Source: an uncultured Clostridia bacterium
GTDB lineage: Bacteria; Bacillota; Clostridia; Christensenellales; Borkfalkiaceae
Reading direction: 5' to 3'
DNA length: 11,323 nt
NCBI GenBank assembly: GCA_947587775.1
Contig: CANPYD010000020.1
Span: forward strand, 1 to 11,323
Shown here: positions 1 to 7,800 of the stretch, piece by piece
How positions within the stretch are numbered: the stretch's first letter is position 1
How the letters are laid out: each line of letters begins with the position of its first letter
Position numbers and translations under genes: made by a program
Notes under the pieces: model-generated
What the model saw: the letters and a program-made list of their open reading frames with translations, nothing else
Databases searched by the model: none
What the model was told of the DNA's origin: nothing

Positions 1-550
1 CCGCTTCCATGCGGATGAGGTCGACGATCCCGCGGAAGGAAGTCTCCTTCCCGATGGGAAGTTCGACGGGGACGGGGTTTGCGCCCAATCTTTCGCGGAT
101 CATCTTCTCGACGCGGAAGAAATCGGCGCCGTTGATGTCCATCTTGTTGACGTACGCGATGCGGGGAACCTTATAGGTGTCCGCCTGACGCCAGACTGTC
201 TCGGACTGGGGCTCGACGCCGCCCTTTGCGCAGAACGTCGCGATCGTGCCGTCGAGAACGCGGAGCGACCGCTCGACCTCGACCGTAAAGTCGACGTGCC
301 CGGGCGTATCGATGATGTTGAAACGGTGTCCTTTCCAGATGCAGGTCGTCGCGGCAGACGTGATCGTGATCCCGCGCTCCTGCTCCTGAACCATCCAGTC
401 CATGGTTGCGGCGCCCTCGTGAACCTCGCCGATCTTGTGCGTTTTACCCGTATAATAGAGGATACGCTCTGTCGTCGTGGTCTTTCCGGCGTCGATATGC
501 GCCATGATACCGAAATTTCTCGTGTGTAATAAATCGTATTCTCTTGCCAT
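1..550 (-). CDS. fusA: Elongation factor G, N-terminal part (gene runs off the left edge)
   Basis: Encodes the first 183 residues of EF-G, the cytoplasmic GTPase that moves tRNA and mRNA through the ribosome after each peptide bond and works with RRF in ribosome recycling. All G-domain signatures seen here are intact: P-loop AHIDAGKT (about residues 17-24), switch I RGITITSAA (59-67), DTPGH (81-85) and NKMD (135-138). The start ATG (complement of 548-550) gives the standard MAREYDLLHTRNFGIMAHID-type N-terminus and is preceded by GAGGTAAGG. Only 12 bp separate it from the rpsG stop, so it is the third gene of a co-transcribed rpsL-rpsG-fusA unit. Domains II-V lie outside the window. The strict elongation-factor context and ordinary motifs argue against a TetM-like ribosomal protection protein. 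Confidence 0.97.
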   Translation of the reverse strand, partial: MAREYDLLHTRNFGIMAHIDAGKTTTTERILYYTGKTHKIGEVHEGAATMDWMVQEQERGITITSAATTCIWKGHRFNIIDTPGHVDFTVEVERSLRVLDGTIATFCAKGGVEPQSETVWRQADTYKVPRIAYVNKMDINGADFFRVEKMIRERLGANPVPVELPIGKETSFRGIVDLIRMEA

Positions 551-562
551 GCCTTACCTCGA

Positions 563-1033
563 TCAGAAGCGGAAATGGGCAAATGCCTTATTCGCTTCCG
601 CCATCCTGTGCGTATCTTCCTTCTTCTTCACGGACGCACCCGTATTGTTATAAGCGTCCATGAGCTCGGCCGCAAGCCTCTTCGACATCTCTCTCTCGCT
701 GCGCTTTCTCGTAGCAATGACGAGCCAGCGGATGGCGAGCGTCTGGCGGCGCTCCGGCCTGATCTCGACGGGAACCTGATAGTTCGCACCGCCGACGCGC
801 CTTGCCTTGACTTCAACCACGGGGGTGATGTTGGCAAGCGCCTGATTGAAAATTTCCATGGGTTCCTGATTGAGCTTCTTCCCCATTTCTTCGAAAGCAT
901 CATACACGATCTTCTGCGCAACGCTCTTTTCGCCGTCGAGCATGATCTGGTTGATGAGCTTCGTGACGACCTTGCTTCCGTACAAAGGATCGGGAAGTAC
1001 GTCTCTCTTGGGAACTCTCCCTCTTCTGGGCAT
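563..1033 (-). CDS. rpsG: 30S ribosomal protein S7
   Basis: A 156-residue S7, full family length, starting MPRRGRVPKRDVLPDPLYGS. S7 is a primary 16S rRNA-binding protein that nucleates assembly of the 3' major domain (the 30S head) and lies near the E-site tRNA. Family signatures include the KARRVGGANYQVPVEIRP stretch (about residues 77-94), the RWLV..A..R...M..RLA helix and the NTGASVKKKEDTHRMAEANKA region. The ATG follows an excellent Shine-Dalgarno (AAAGGAGG, complement of 1042-1049). It lies unusually far, 191 nt, from rpsL, and the gap is predicted to be structured RNA. In E. coli, S7 represses translation from the equivalent rpsL-rpsG gap, so autoregulation here is a reasonable inference but is not shown by the sequence. 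Confidence 0.98.
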   Translation of the reverse strand: MPRRGRVPKRDVLPDPLYGSKVVTKLINQIMLDGEKSVAQKIVYDAFEEMGKKLNQEPMEIFNQALANITPVVEVKARRVGGANYQVPVEIRPERRQTLAIRWLVIATRKRSEREMSKRLAAELMDAYNNTGASVKKKEDTHRMAEANKAFAHFRF

Positions 1034-1224
1034 AATGATATCCTCCTTTTTGATTTTGACTGCGGCTTTTCACCGCACCGGGGTTTCCCCTTCGGTTAAG
1101 CTATCGCTTGCTTTATCATAGAAATAAAGTAGCGAACCTTCTCCCCCGCTTACGGGGAATACTGCCTACTTCTATCGGGTCCCTGCTGAGATATTCCGAA
1201 AAGTAGACAAGTTCGGGCGCAATG
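1034..1224 (-). promoter_or_regulatory. Structured rpsL-rpsG intergenic RNA with alternative pairings
   Basis: Read as minus-strand mRNA, this gap holds a chain of hairpins: CCCCG-UAAG-CGGGG (1157-1144), AAGC-GAUA-GCUU (1109-1098), GGGG-AAA-CCCC closed by ACC/GGU (1096-1077), and GCGG/CCGC (1076-1062), just before the rpsG ribosome binding site. A central AAGUAG (1171-1166) can pair with either an upstream CUACUU (1206-1201, extendable to about 11 pairs with a small bulge) or a downstream CUACUU (1132-1127) that would enclose the CCCCG hairpin. The two states exclude each other. I see no convincing promoter inside it. The likely role is control of rpsG/fusA translation or mRNA processing, by analogy with the E. 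coli S7 operator. The pairings are read from sequence; the function is inference. Confidence 0.5.
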
Positions 1225-1596
1225 TTATTTAGGTCTCTTTGCGCCGTACTTGCTGCGGGCCTGCTTGCGCTTTGCAACGCCTGCCGTATCGAGCGCGCCG
1301 CGGATGATGTGATAGCGGACGCCGGGCAGATCCTTGACTCTTCCGCCGCGGATGAGAACGGAGCTGTGCTCCTGAAGATTGTGACCTTCGCCGGGAATGT
1401 ACACGGTACCTTCCTGCTTGTTCGTCAATCTCACCCTTGCGATCTTCCTGAGAGCCGAGTTGGGCTTCTTGGGGGAAGTCGTCGTCACGGAAAGGCATAC
1501 GCCGCGCTTTTGGGGGCACTGGTCGAGAATGGGGCTCTTGGACTTGAACGCCTCTCTTTCTCTGCCTTTCTTGATGAGCTGGTTGATTGTGGGCAT
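1225..1596 (-). CDS. rpsL: 30S ribosomal protein S12
   Basis: A 123-residue S12, the usual short bacterial form, at the interface of the 30S decoding centre where it helps monitor codon-anticodon fit. Conserved stretches are MPTINQLIKKGR at the N-terminus, CPQKRGVC (27-34), PKKPNSALRK (42-51), GEGHNLQEHS (69-78) and GGRVKDLPGVRYH (84-96). Lys43 and Lys88, where streptomycin-resistance changes typically occur, have the wild-type residue, as does Asp89, the residue that is methylthiolated in E. coli. The ATG follows TAAGGAGG at 6-nt spacing. It is the first gene of the operon, transcribed from a strong promoter about 110 nt upstream through a hairpin-bearing leader. Confidence 0.98.
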   Translation of the reverse strand: MPTINQLIKKGREREAFKSKSPILDQCPQKRGVCLSVTTTSPKKPNSALRKIARVRLTNKQEGTVYIPGEGHNLQEHSSVLIRGGRVKDLPGVRYHIIRGALDTAGVAKRKQARSKYGAKRPK

Positions 1597-1704
1597 CGTT
1601 AACCTCCTTACAGTATTTTCGGAATATCCTCAAAATCTTTCGACTCGGAGAATCTGTTTTCTGTACCCTTTTCGGCATGAAAAAAGACTGCCGAATTACA
1701 GGCA
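1597..1704 (-). promoter_or_regulatory. 5' leader of the rpsL operon with a 7-bp hairpin
   Basis: Predicted transcribed leader from about 1704 (7 nt after the -10 box) to the rpsL start. It contains a perfect 7-bp stem UUCGGCA/UGCCGAA (1695-1689 with 1677-1671) around an 11-nt U-rich loop. Just ahead of the ribosome binding site lies GAUAUUCCGAAAA (1628-1616). This segment is perfectly complementary to a segment in the rpsL-rpsG gap (see findings). No known riboswitch or T-box signature was recognised. Confidence 0.5.
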
Positions 1705-1710
1705 AAAGAC

Positions 1711-1739
1711 ATTTTACCAAATTTACAACTTTCTGTCAA
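1711..1739 (-). promoter_or_regulatory. Promoter of the rpsL-rpsG-fusA operon
   Basis: On the minus strand there is a perfect -35 TTGACA (complement of 1734-1739), a 17-bp spacer and a -10 TAAAAT (complement of 1711-1716). It has the form of a strong housekeeping sigma-A promoter and points away from the pgk promoter about 65 bp further right. Confidence 0.88.
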
Positions 1740-1802
1740 GAAAATGATGGCATGTTTTTTTGAAAAAAGATAGGTTTTTCGGAGTGAATTTCCCTTCAAT
1801 GA

Positions 1803-1831
1803 TTGACAAAACCGCAAAAAAGCATTAAGAT
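1803..1831 (+). promoter_or_regulatory. Promoter of pgk (and probably tpiA)
   Basis: A perfect -35 TTGACA (1803-1808), a 17-bp spacer and a -10 TAAGAT (1826-1831, 4 of 6 consensus). Predicted transcription starts near 1838, giving a leader of only about 27 nt. The strand between this promoter and the divergent rpsL promoter (1740-1802) has short A/T runs but no clear operator. Confidence 0.82.
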
Positions 1832-1864
1832 AAATAGGAAATTTATAAAAAGGAAGGAATTACC

Positions 1865-3169
<1,305 letters not shown>

Positions 3170-3192
3170 GGCGGACTTATCGGAACTCGCCC

Positions 3193-3230
3193 CACCCCCC
3201 TACCCCCCTCCCACGGAGGGGGCATGCGCC
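3193..3230. repeat. C/G-rich intergenic repeat fragment
   Basis: CCCACCCCCCTACCC and GGAGGGGGCATGCGC occur here close together and recur, further apart, at 4636-4650 and 4761-4775. This looks like the two ends of one repeat family, with the interior removed in this copy. The plus strand forms a CCCTCC/GGAGGG hairpin. There is no coding potential. Confidence 0.5.
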
Positions 3231-3284
3231 GGGAACCCACGAAGGGGCTTTATGGCACTTCCAAGGGGGTAGGCCTCCCACTTG

Positions 3285-3382
3285 CTTCCCCTCTTAGGGG
3301 AAGTACCCGCGCAGCGGGGGATAGGGTTTCAAAACCCCTCAGTCACGCAAGGGTGCGTGACAGCTCCCCTGCAAGGGGAGCC
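3285..3382 (+). repeat. Dispersed multi-hairpin palindromic repeat, family A, full copy
   Basis: Contains three clean hairpins in a row: CTTCCCCT-CTT-AGGGGAAG (3285-3303), GTCACGCA-AGGG-TGCGTGAC (3342-3361) and GCTCCCCT-GCA-AGGGGAGC (3363-3381), with AAAACCCCTCAGTCAC ahead of the second. The same order of hairpins recurs at 9322-9421 (same orientation) and, cut short and inverted, at 4322-4369. Loops vary and stems are kept, as expected for REP-like elements. It lies in the pgk-tpiA gap and may affect mRNA stability between the two genes. Confidence 0.75.
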
Positions 3383-3416
3383 GAGTGACACCACAATATC
3401 AATCAGGAGAAAAATT

Positions 3417-4166
3417 ATGGCAAGAAAACCCATCATTGCAGGTAACTGGAAAATGAACAACACGGCAAGCGAGGGCGTAGAGCTCGTCAAGGCGCTCAAA
3501 CCGCTTGTTGCGGACGCAAAATGCGACGTCGTCGTCTGCGTGCCCGCCATCGACATCCCCGCGGTCAAGAAGGCGGTCTATGGCTCGAAGATCAAGCTCG
3601 GCGCACAAAACGTGCACTTCGCCGAAAAAGGCGCGTACACGGGCGAGATCTCCGCAAACATGCTCAAGGAGTACGGCGTGCAGTACGTCATCATCGGGCA
3701 CAGCGAGAGACGGCAGTATTTCGGCGAAACGGACGAGACGGTCAACAAGCGCACTCTTGCCGCCCTTGCAGCGGGGCTCACCCCCATCGTCTGCATCGGC
3801 GAGAGCCTCGAAGAGCGCGAAGGCGGGCTCACCGAAAAAGTGCTCGACAAACAGATCGCAGAGGGATTCAAGGGCATTGAGGATTTCTCAAAGCTCGTCA
3901 TCGCGTACGAACCCATTTGGGCGATCGGCACGGGCAAGACGGCGACCGCGGCGCAGGCGAACGAGACGATCGGCTATATCAGGAAGCGCGTGAAGAAGCT
4001 CTATCCGCACAAGAATGCGGGCAGGCTCCGCATCCAGTACGGCGGGTCGATGAACGCCGGCAACGCAAAGGAGCTGATGGCGCAGCCCGAGATCGACGGC
4101 GGGCTCATCGGCGGCGCGTCGCTGAAACCCAACGACTTTGCGGCGATCGTGCATTTCGACAAATAA
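3417..4166 (+). CDS. tpiA: Triosephosphate isomerase
   Basis: Interconverts dihydroxyacetone phosphate and glyceraldehyde 3-phosphate in the cytoplasm. The 249-residue TIM barrel has the usual family length, and all catalytic residues are present: Lys12 in GNWKMN (9-14), His95 in GHSERR (94-99), and Glu165 in AYEPIWAIGTGKT (163-175), which also contains the flexible loop 6. The phosphate-binding QYGGSM (207-212) and GGLIGGASL (228-236) are intact. The ATG at 3417 is chosen because it gives the standard MARKPIIAGNWKMN start and follows AGGAGA at 6-nt spacing. The frame stays open upstream to about 3282, but that part is translated repeat DNA. It is probably co-transcribed with pgk and ends at a terminator 14 bp after the stop. 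Confidence 0.98.
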   Translation: MARKPIIAGNWKMNNTASEGVELVKALKPLVADAKCDVVVCVPAIDIPAVKKAVYGSKIKLGAQNVHFAEKGAYTGEISANMLKEYGVQYVIIGHSERRQYFGETDETVNKRTLAALAAGLTPIVCIGESLEEREGGLTEKVLDKQIAEGFKGIEDFSKLVIAYEPIWAIGTGKTATAAQANETIGYIRKRVKKLYPHKNAGRLRIQYGGSMNAGNAKELMAQPEIDGGLIGGASLKPNDFAAIVHFDK

Positions 4167-4180
4167 TAAGGTTACGGAAA

Positions 4181-4207
4181 CGGCTCCCTTCGGGGAGCTG
4201 TTTTTTT
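4181..4207 (+). terminator. Intrinsic terminator of pgk-tpiA
   Basis: CGGCTCCC-TTCG-GGGAGCTG forms an 8-pair stem (one G-U) capped by a UUCG tetraloop and followed directly by seven T residues. It lies just after the tpiA stop. Confidence 0.92.
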
Positions 4208-4321
4208 GTGGAACGCCCCTCTTCTTTGCCGAGATTTCTCGACTCCGCTTCGCTCCGCTCGAAATGACAGGACGTACCGCCCTTGCGCTCCACTTCCCTC
4301 GGCGCCCTGTACCCGGCCCTT

Positions 4322-4369
4322 GGCTCCCCTTTCAGGGGAGCTGTCACCGCAGGTGACTGAGGGGTTTCC
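4322..4369 (-). repeat. Dispersed palindromic repeat, family A, partial inverted copy
   Basis: Hairpins GCTCCCCT-TTC-AGGGGAGC (4323-4341) and GTCACC-GCA-GGTGAC (4343-4357), followed by TGAGGGGTTTCC. This is the right half of the repeat at 3285-3382 in reverse orientation. The TTCCCCT/AGGGGAA hairpin half is missing. Confidence 0.72.
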
Positions 4370-4410
4370 TTGGCGCCCTCTCTCGGTGTCCTTCTGGTTA
4401 CCATGAGGGC

Positions 4411-4518
4411 GTTCTCAATCACGTCATGGTGAGCCTGTCGAACCATCACCTTATTATAATGCGGTGATCCTTCGACACGCCGCAAGGACAGCGGCGGCTC
4501 AGGATGACGAATTTGGAA
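4411..4518. repeat. MITE-like palindromic element, copy 1
   Basis: A long imperfect palindrome. Outer arms are CGTCATGGTGAGC and GCTCAGGATGACG (11 of 13 complementary). Inner arms are GTCGAACCATCACC and GGTGATCCTTCGAC (12 of 14) around an AT-rich tip TTATTATAATGC. The right arm carries an extra GC-rich hairpin (GCCGCAAGGACAGCGGC). The mismatches are the same CC/GG positions in both arms. Copy 2 follows after 4 bp. Confidence 0.78.
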
Positions 4519-4522
4519 CGCG

Positions 4523-4632
4523 GTTCTCAATCACGTCATGGTGAGCGTAGTCGAACCATCACCATATTATAATGCGGTGATCCTTCGACACGCCGCAAGG
4601 ACAGCGGCGGCTCAGGATGACGTGATTTGGAA
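4523..4632. repeat. MITE-like palindromic element, copy 2
   Basis: Nearly identical to the preceding copy, in direct orientation with a period of about 112-113 bp. Differences are few: GAGCGTAGTCG instead of GAGCCTGTCG, one base at the tip, and GACGTGATTTGG instead of GACGAATTTGG near the end. The close identity implies a recent tandem duplication. The GCGGTGA-CCCTTCGAC core recurs, diverged, near 11267. Confidence 0.78.
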
Positions 4633-4635
4633 TGA

Positions 4636-4775
4636 ACCCACCCCCCTACCCGTTGCGGCGGCAGGTACCGCCGCAACCCCGTCGGCGAGGCCACGCCTCC
4701 TGTCGCGGCGTCCCTCACAGCCCATCGGGCTGTTGAGGAGAATGACGCCGCTCCTCCCCTTGGGAGGGGGCATGC
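4636..4775. repeat. C/G-rich multi-hairpin repeat, long copy
   Basis: Bounded by the same CCCACCCCCCTACCC and GGAGGGGGCATGCGC ends seen at 3193-3230. Inside are a perfect 10-bp hairpin (GTTGCGGCGG/CCGCCGCAAC, 4652-4677), CAGCCC-ATC-GGGCTG extended by CTCA/TGAG (4714-4737), and CTCCC/GGGAG near the end. Probably a non-coding mobile or REP-type element. Confidence 0.6.
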
Positions 4776-4804
4776 GCGCGAGGCAAGGATTCGGTCGCAA
4801 AAAG

Positions 4805-4831
4805 AACAGCGGCATTTGCCGCTGTTTTTTT
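4805..4831. terminator. Bidirectional intrinsic terminator after the lipoprotein gene
   Basis: AACAGCGGC-ATTT-GCCGCTGTT is a 9-bp perfect stem. T residues follow on the plus strand (4825-4831), and on the minus strand the stem is followed by TTCTTTTT. It lies about 50 bp past the lipoprotein stop codon, so it most likely ends that transcript while also stopping read-through from the tpiA side. Confidence 0.85.
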
Positions 4832-4877
4832 GCCGTTTTTCCGTCATGACTGTCTTGACGGTCATGCCGTATTACCT

Positions 4878-7800
4878 TTATGCGCCCTTGGTAAGATTCG
4901 CGTCGCCGTCTGCCGCCCAAGCCGGATCTTCAAAGGTGACCGAACCGTCATCGTTAAAGATGATTGTAAAGGTCGATCCGGAGGCGGTAAGCGTATATTT
5001 GTTATCGCTTACCTTGACGAGCTCCTCTCCCGTGAACGTATAAGGTCCATTGGAACAAAGAGGGCAATTCCCATTATTAAAGATCACGGAATTCGCTGTG
5101 ACTTCAAGCGTGGTAGGAGACGTTCCCGAAGGATCCGAGTACTTGCCCTGCTGGGCGTCGGTAAAGAGCCCTGCCACCGCGCCTTCCTTGGTGAGCGTCT
5201 GTGTGCCCTCGACGAGGTATCCCTCATCAACGATATACAAAGACCCATCATCCTGGAATTTAATGGTGAACGAACCGTCTGCGCTCGTAAGGGTGTATTC
5301 GCCCTCTGCCGTCTTAACGATTTCATCCCCGGTAAAGGTGTGCTCAAACCACATGTTGCTATTGAAGATATAGATACTGTCTGCCTCGACAACGACCGTA
5401 GTAGCCAGCTGCGTGCCGTAGCTGTCGACGCCATTCCCATACTTTCCTTGTTGCTCGACGGTGAACACACCATCCCCACCGACATCGCCGTCTTTGAAGG
5501 TGATAACGACCGTCGTGTCGGCTTCCACCGTGAACTTGTACGCGCCCGCCGTCGCGGAAACGTCAGAGCCGTTCACCTTGACGCTATCCACAACTTTGCC
5601 CTGCGGCGCGGTGACGGTGAGCGTCACTTCCGTTCCCTCTTCGTAGTACTTTTCGTTCGTAGCGTCGGGAGAAAGGGTGTAGCTGCCTCCCTCTGCACAG
5701 TCCACAGTGACGGAATGGCGGACAGTCGTTTCGACATACGCCTCTTCGAGGACATTCGCTTCGGCAGTCCCCTTGTCGCAATAGATCGCGATATTGAGAG
5801 AATCGACAGGTGATGTGCTCGTGAGGACGAACGTCGTCGTGGTGACAGCGGTCGCAAGCGCGGCGTCGGTGCCCTTATAAGTCTTGACGACATAGGTAAG
5901 TTTGTTGTTGAGAAGGGTCGCTTCAGCGACTACCCATGCCTTTCCGCCGTCTGCATAGAGTGCAAGATATTTTGCCTCATCCCATTCGGTGCCGATGATC
6001 TGAAGTTGATCGTACATTGCATCATTGGGCTGCGTCCAAGTATTTGTTTGCACTTCCGACGAATTCTGACCGAACGCATTGGGATCCACGCGGAGACGGT
6101 ACCACGCGCCATTGACGTTAATATCAACGACGAATCCGCCATAGGCATCGACTACGCCGCTGAACAGACCCTTGACGACGACGGTATTGCCGTTTGCGAC
6201 CGTCTCGCTGAGGGTGCCCGCCGTGTACCATTGAAGGATCTGTCCGTGTACGTCCACAAGTTTGGTGAAGTACTGCTCGATATTCTGCATGTAATGCCAA
6301 TAGAGCCTGCCGTCATCCAAATATTGAACCGTCCACGCATCCCCGCTTACCGTAAGGCTGTAAACGTTTTCATTTGACGACGCTTCGAGGATCCCCTGCA
6401 CACCGTTGTAGAAGAGGTTGCCCTCGCTGTCGACATAGATCTCGTTGCCGTTGCCGTCCGACCACTTGCCCTTAAATTTATCGGGAAGCTTCACGGACAT
6501 GTCGTGTTCCGTCTTGCTCGCATAGACTTCGCCCGTATCGGTGCTGCCGTAGTTATTGAGCTCGATCTGTTTCGACGTCTTATTATAGATCAAGAAGAAC
6601 AGATCACCGTTCACATAGACAAAGTAGGTGATGAGGTTGGAATCCGTATCGGTCGGATTCGCAAACACAGTTGCCTTATAAGGCCCGTATTGGATATAGG
6701 TGCTGTAAATATCGAGCGGCTGGGAACCCGACCACAACCCGACGAGCGCGTCGTCGATCGTAACGGGCGGAACCGTCGTCTCTTTGAGATAGTAAGCGTT
6801 TTCCGTCGCGTTGTTCTCGACATAGCTCACGCCGAGGAGATACGCCTCGAAGTCCATGAGAAGCTGGATCGTATAGGTCTTGGAGTCGCCTTCGTCATCG
6901 GTGACGGTGAATACATAGCCGTCGATGATGCCCGAGCGGAGAAGGGTAATCGGTTCGCCATCGAAGGTGCAGCCTTCCTCTTGGCTGATCACAAGCCGAC
7001 TTCCGACAGTACCCACGGCATTCTTGTTCCATGTGCCGAGGAACTGCGGTTCGATCTGGCCGTTCCCGAGGGTGTACGGGTCGCCGCTTCTGCTCTCGAC
7101 ATAGAGCGTAGCAGCCGTGTCGTGATAGACGTCATAAACATCCGTTCCCGCGACTACGGTGTAGGAATGCGTTCCGACGCCGTTGGAGTGCGCAAGAGTG
7201 GAAATGATCTTGCCGACGGTCTCGTTGATGGTAATCTTGCCTTCCTGGCTCACCGTCAGAGTCATCCCTGCGGCAGACCACGTCGTGCCGAGAAGATCTT
7301 TCTCATCGACGAAGAGCTCGGGGCAATCCTTCTTGACGAAGAGATAAGAGTTCTGCCTCGCAAGCGTATTGGGGTCGTCTTCCATATAGACATTCTCGTG
7401 AAGGATGAGGATGTTTTCGGAAGCCGTGAAGTCGTACTCTTTCCCATCATGCTTAAATTCCGCATTCAGGTTGACGGCCACTTCTTCGCCGTTGAATTTC
7501 ACGACGAGAACGCCGTCCACCGTCTGGATCGAAAGACTGTAATCGGGATTCGTGATACCTTCCCACTCACCGATAAATTCAGTGGGATCGTCAGGGGCGA
7601 AGCTCGAGCGGCTCTTGGAGAACAGAGTGTCGCCGACGGAGACATACGGATCGGACCAGATGAGCGTGTAGAGATTGTCCCCTACGAGCATGATATAGAT
7701 GTTCGCATTGACGGGGGTGCCTTGGTTCTCCTCACCGTCGAAGTTGCCGGAGCCGTAGTGATCGACATAGCCCATGTCGACGACAAAGGTCGCCTTGGTG

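Larger units (their letters stand above)
4208..4804. other. Gene-free repeat cluster between convergent genes
   Basis: About 600 bp with no credible gene. From left to right it holds an imperfect stem-loop (4234-4266, built on ATTTC..TCGA..TCGAAAT around a CTCCGCTTCGCTCCGC core), an inverted short family A repeat (4322-4369), two adjacent copies of a ~110-bp palindromic element (4411-4632) and a C/G-rich multi-hairpin block (4636-4775). Short open frames here translate repeat sequence only. The region lies between the 3' ends of tpiA and the lipoprotein gene, a place where such elements can accumulate without breaking a promoter. Confidence 0.8.

Noticed and set aside
1097..1120. A 7-codon upstream frame (MIKQAIA, stop) in the rpsL-rpsG gap
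   Set aside because: There is no ribosome binding site at proper spacing, and the sequence is better explained as part of the AAGC-GAUA-GCUU hairpin. A frame this short is expected by chance.
1225..1596. Possible streptomycin-resistant S12
   Set aside because: Lys43 and Lys88 are both wild type, so there is no sequence sign of target-based resistance.
1742..1775. Poly-T/poly-A stretch between the divergent promoters as a terminator
   Set aside because: The T7-GA-A6 stem is all A-T with a minimal loop, and no gene ends nearby on either strand.
3282..3416. N-terminal extension of tpiA by 45 codons
   Set aside because: The extension translates the palindromic repeat. The ATG at 3417 has a proper ribosome binding site and gives the standard triosephosphate isomerase start.
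4411..4632. CRISPR-like array
   Set aside because: There are only two units of about 110 bp in direct contact, with no short repeats separated by unique spacers, and no cas genes in the window.
4105..4865. Several 70-140-codon open frames in the repeat cluster, some with a HPEPPLSLRRVEG-type string
   Set aside because: They are translations of the tandem palindromic elements in various frames. The repeated peptide comes from the repeat DNA and has no start context.
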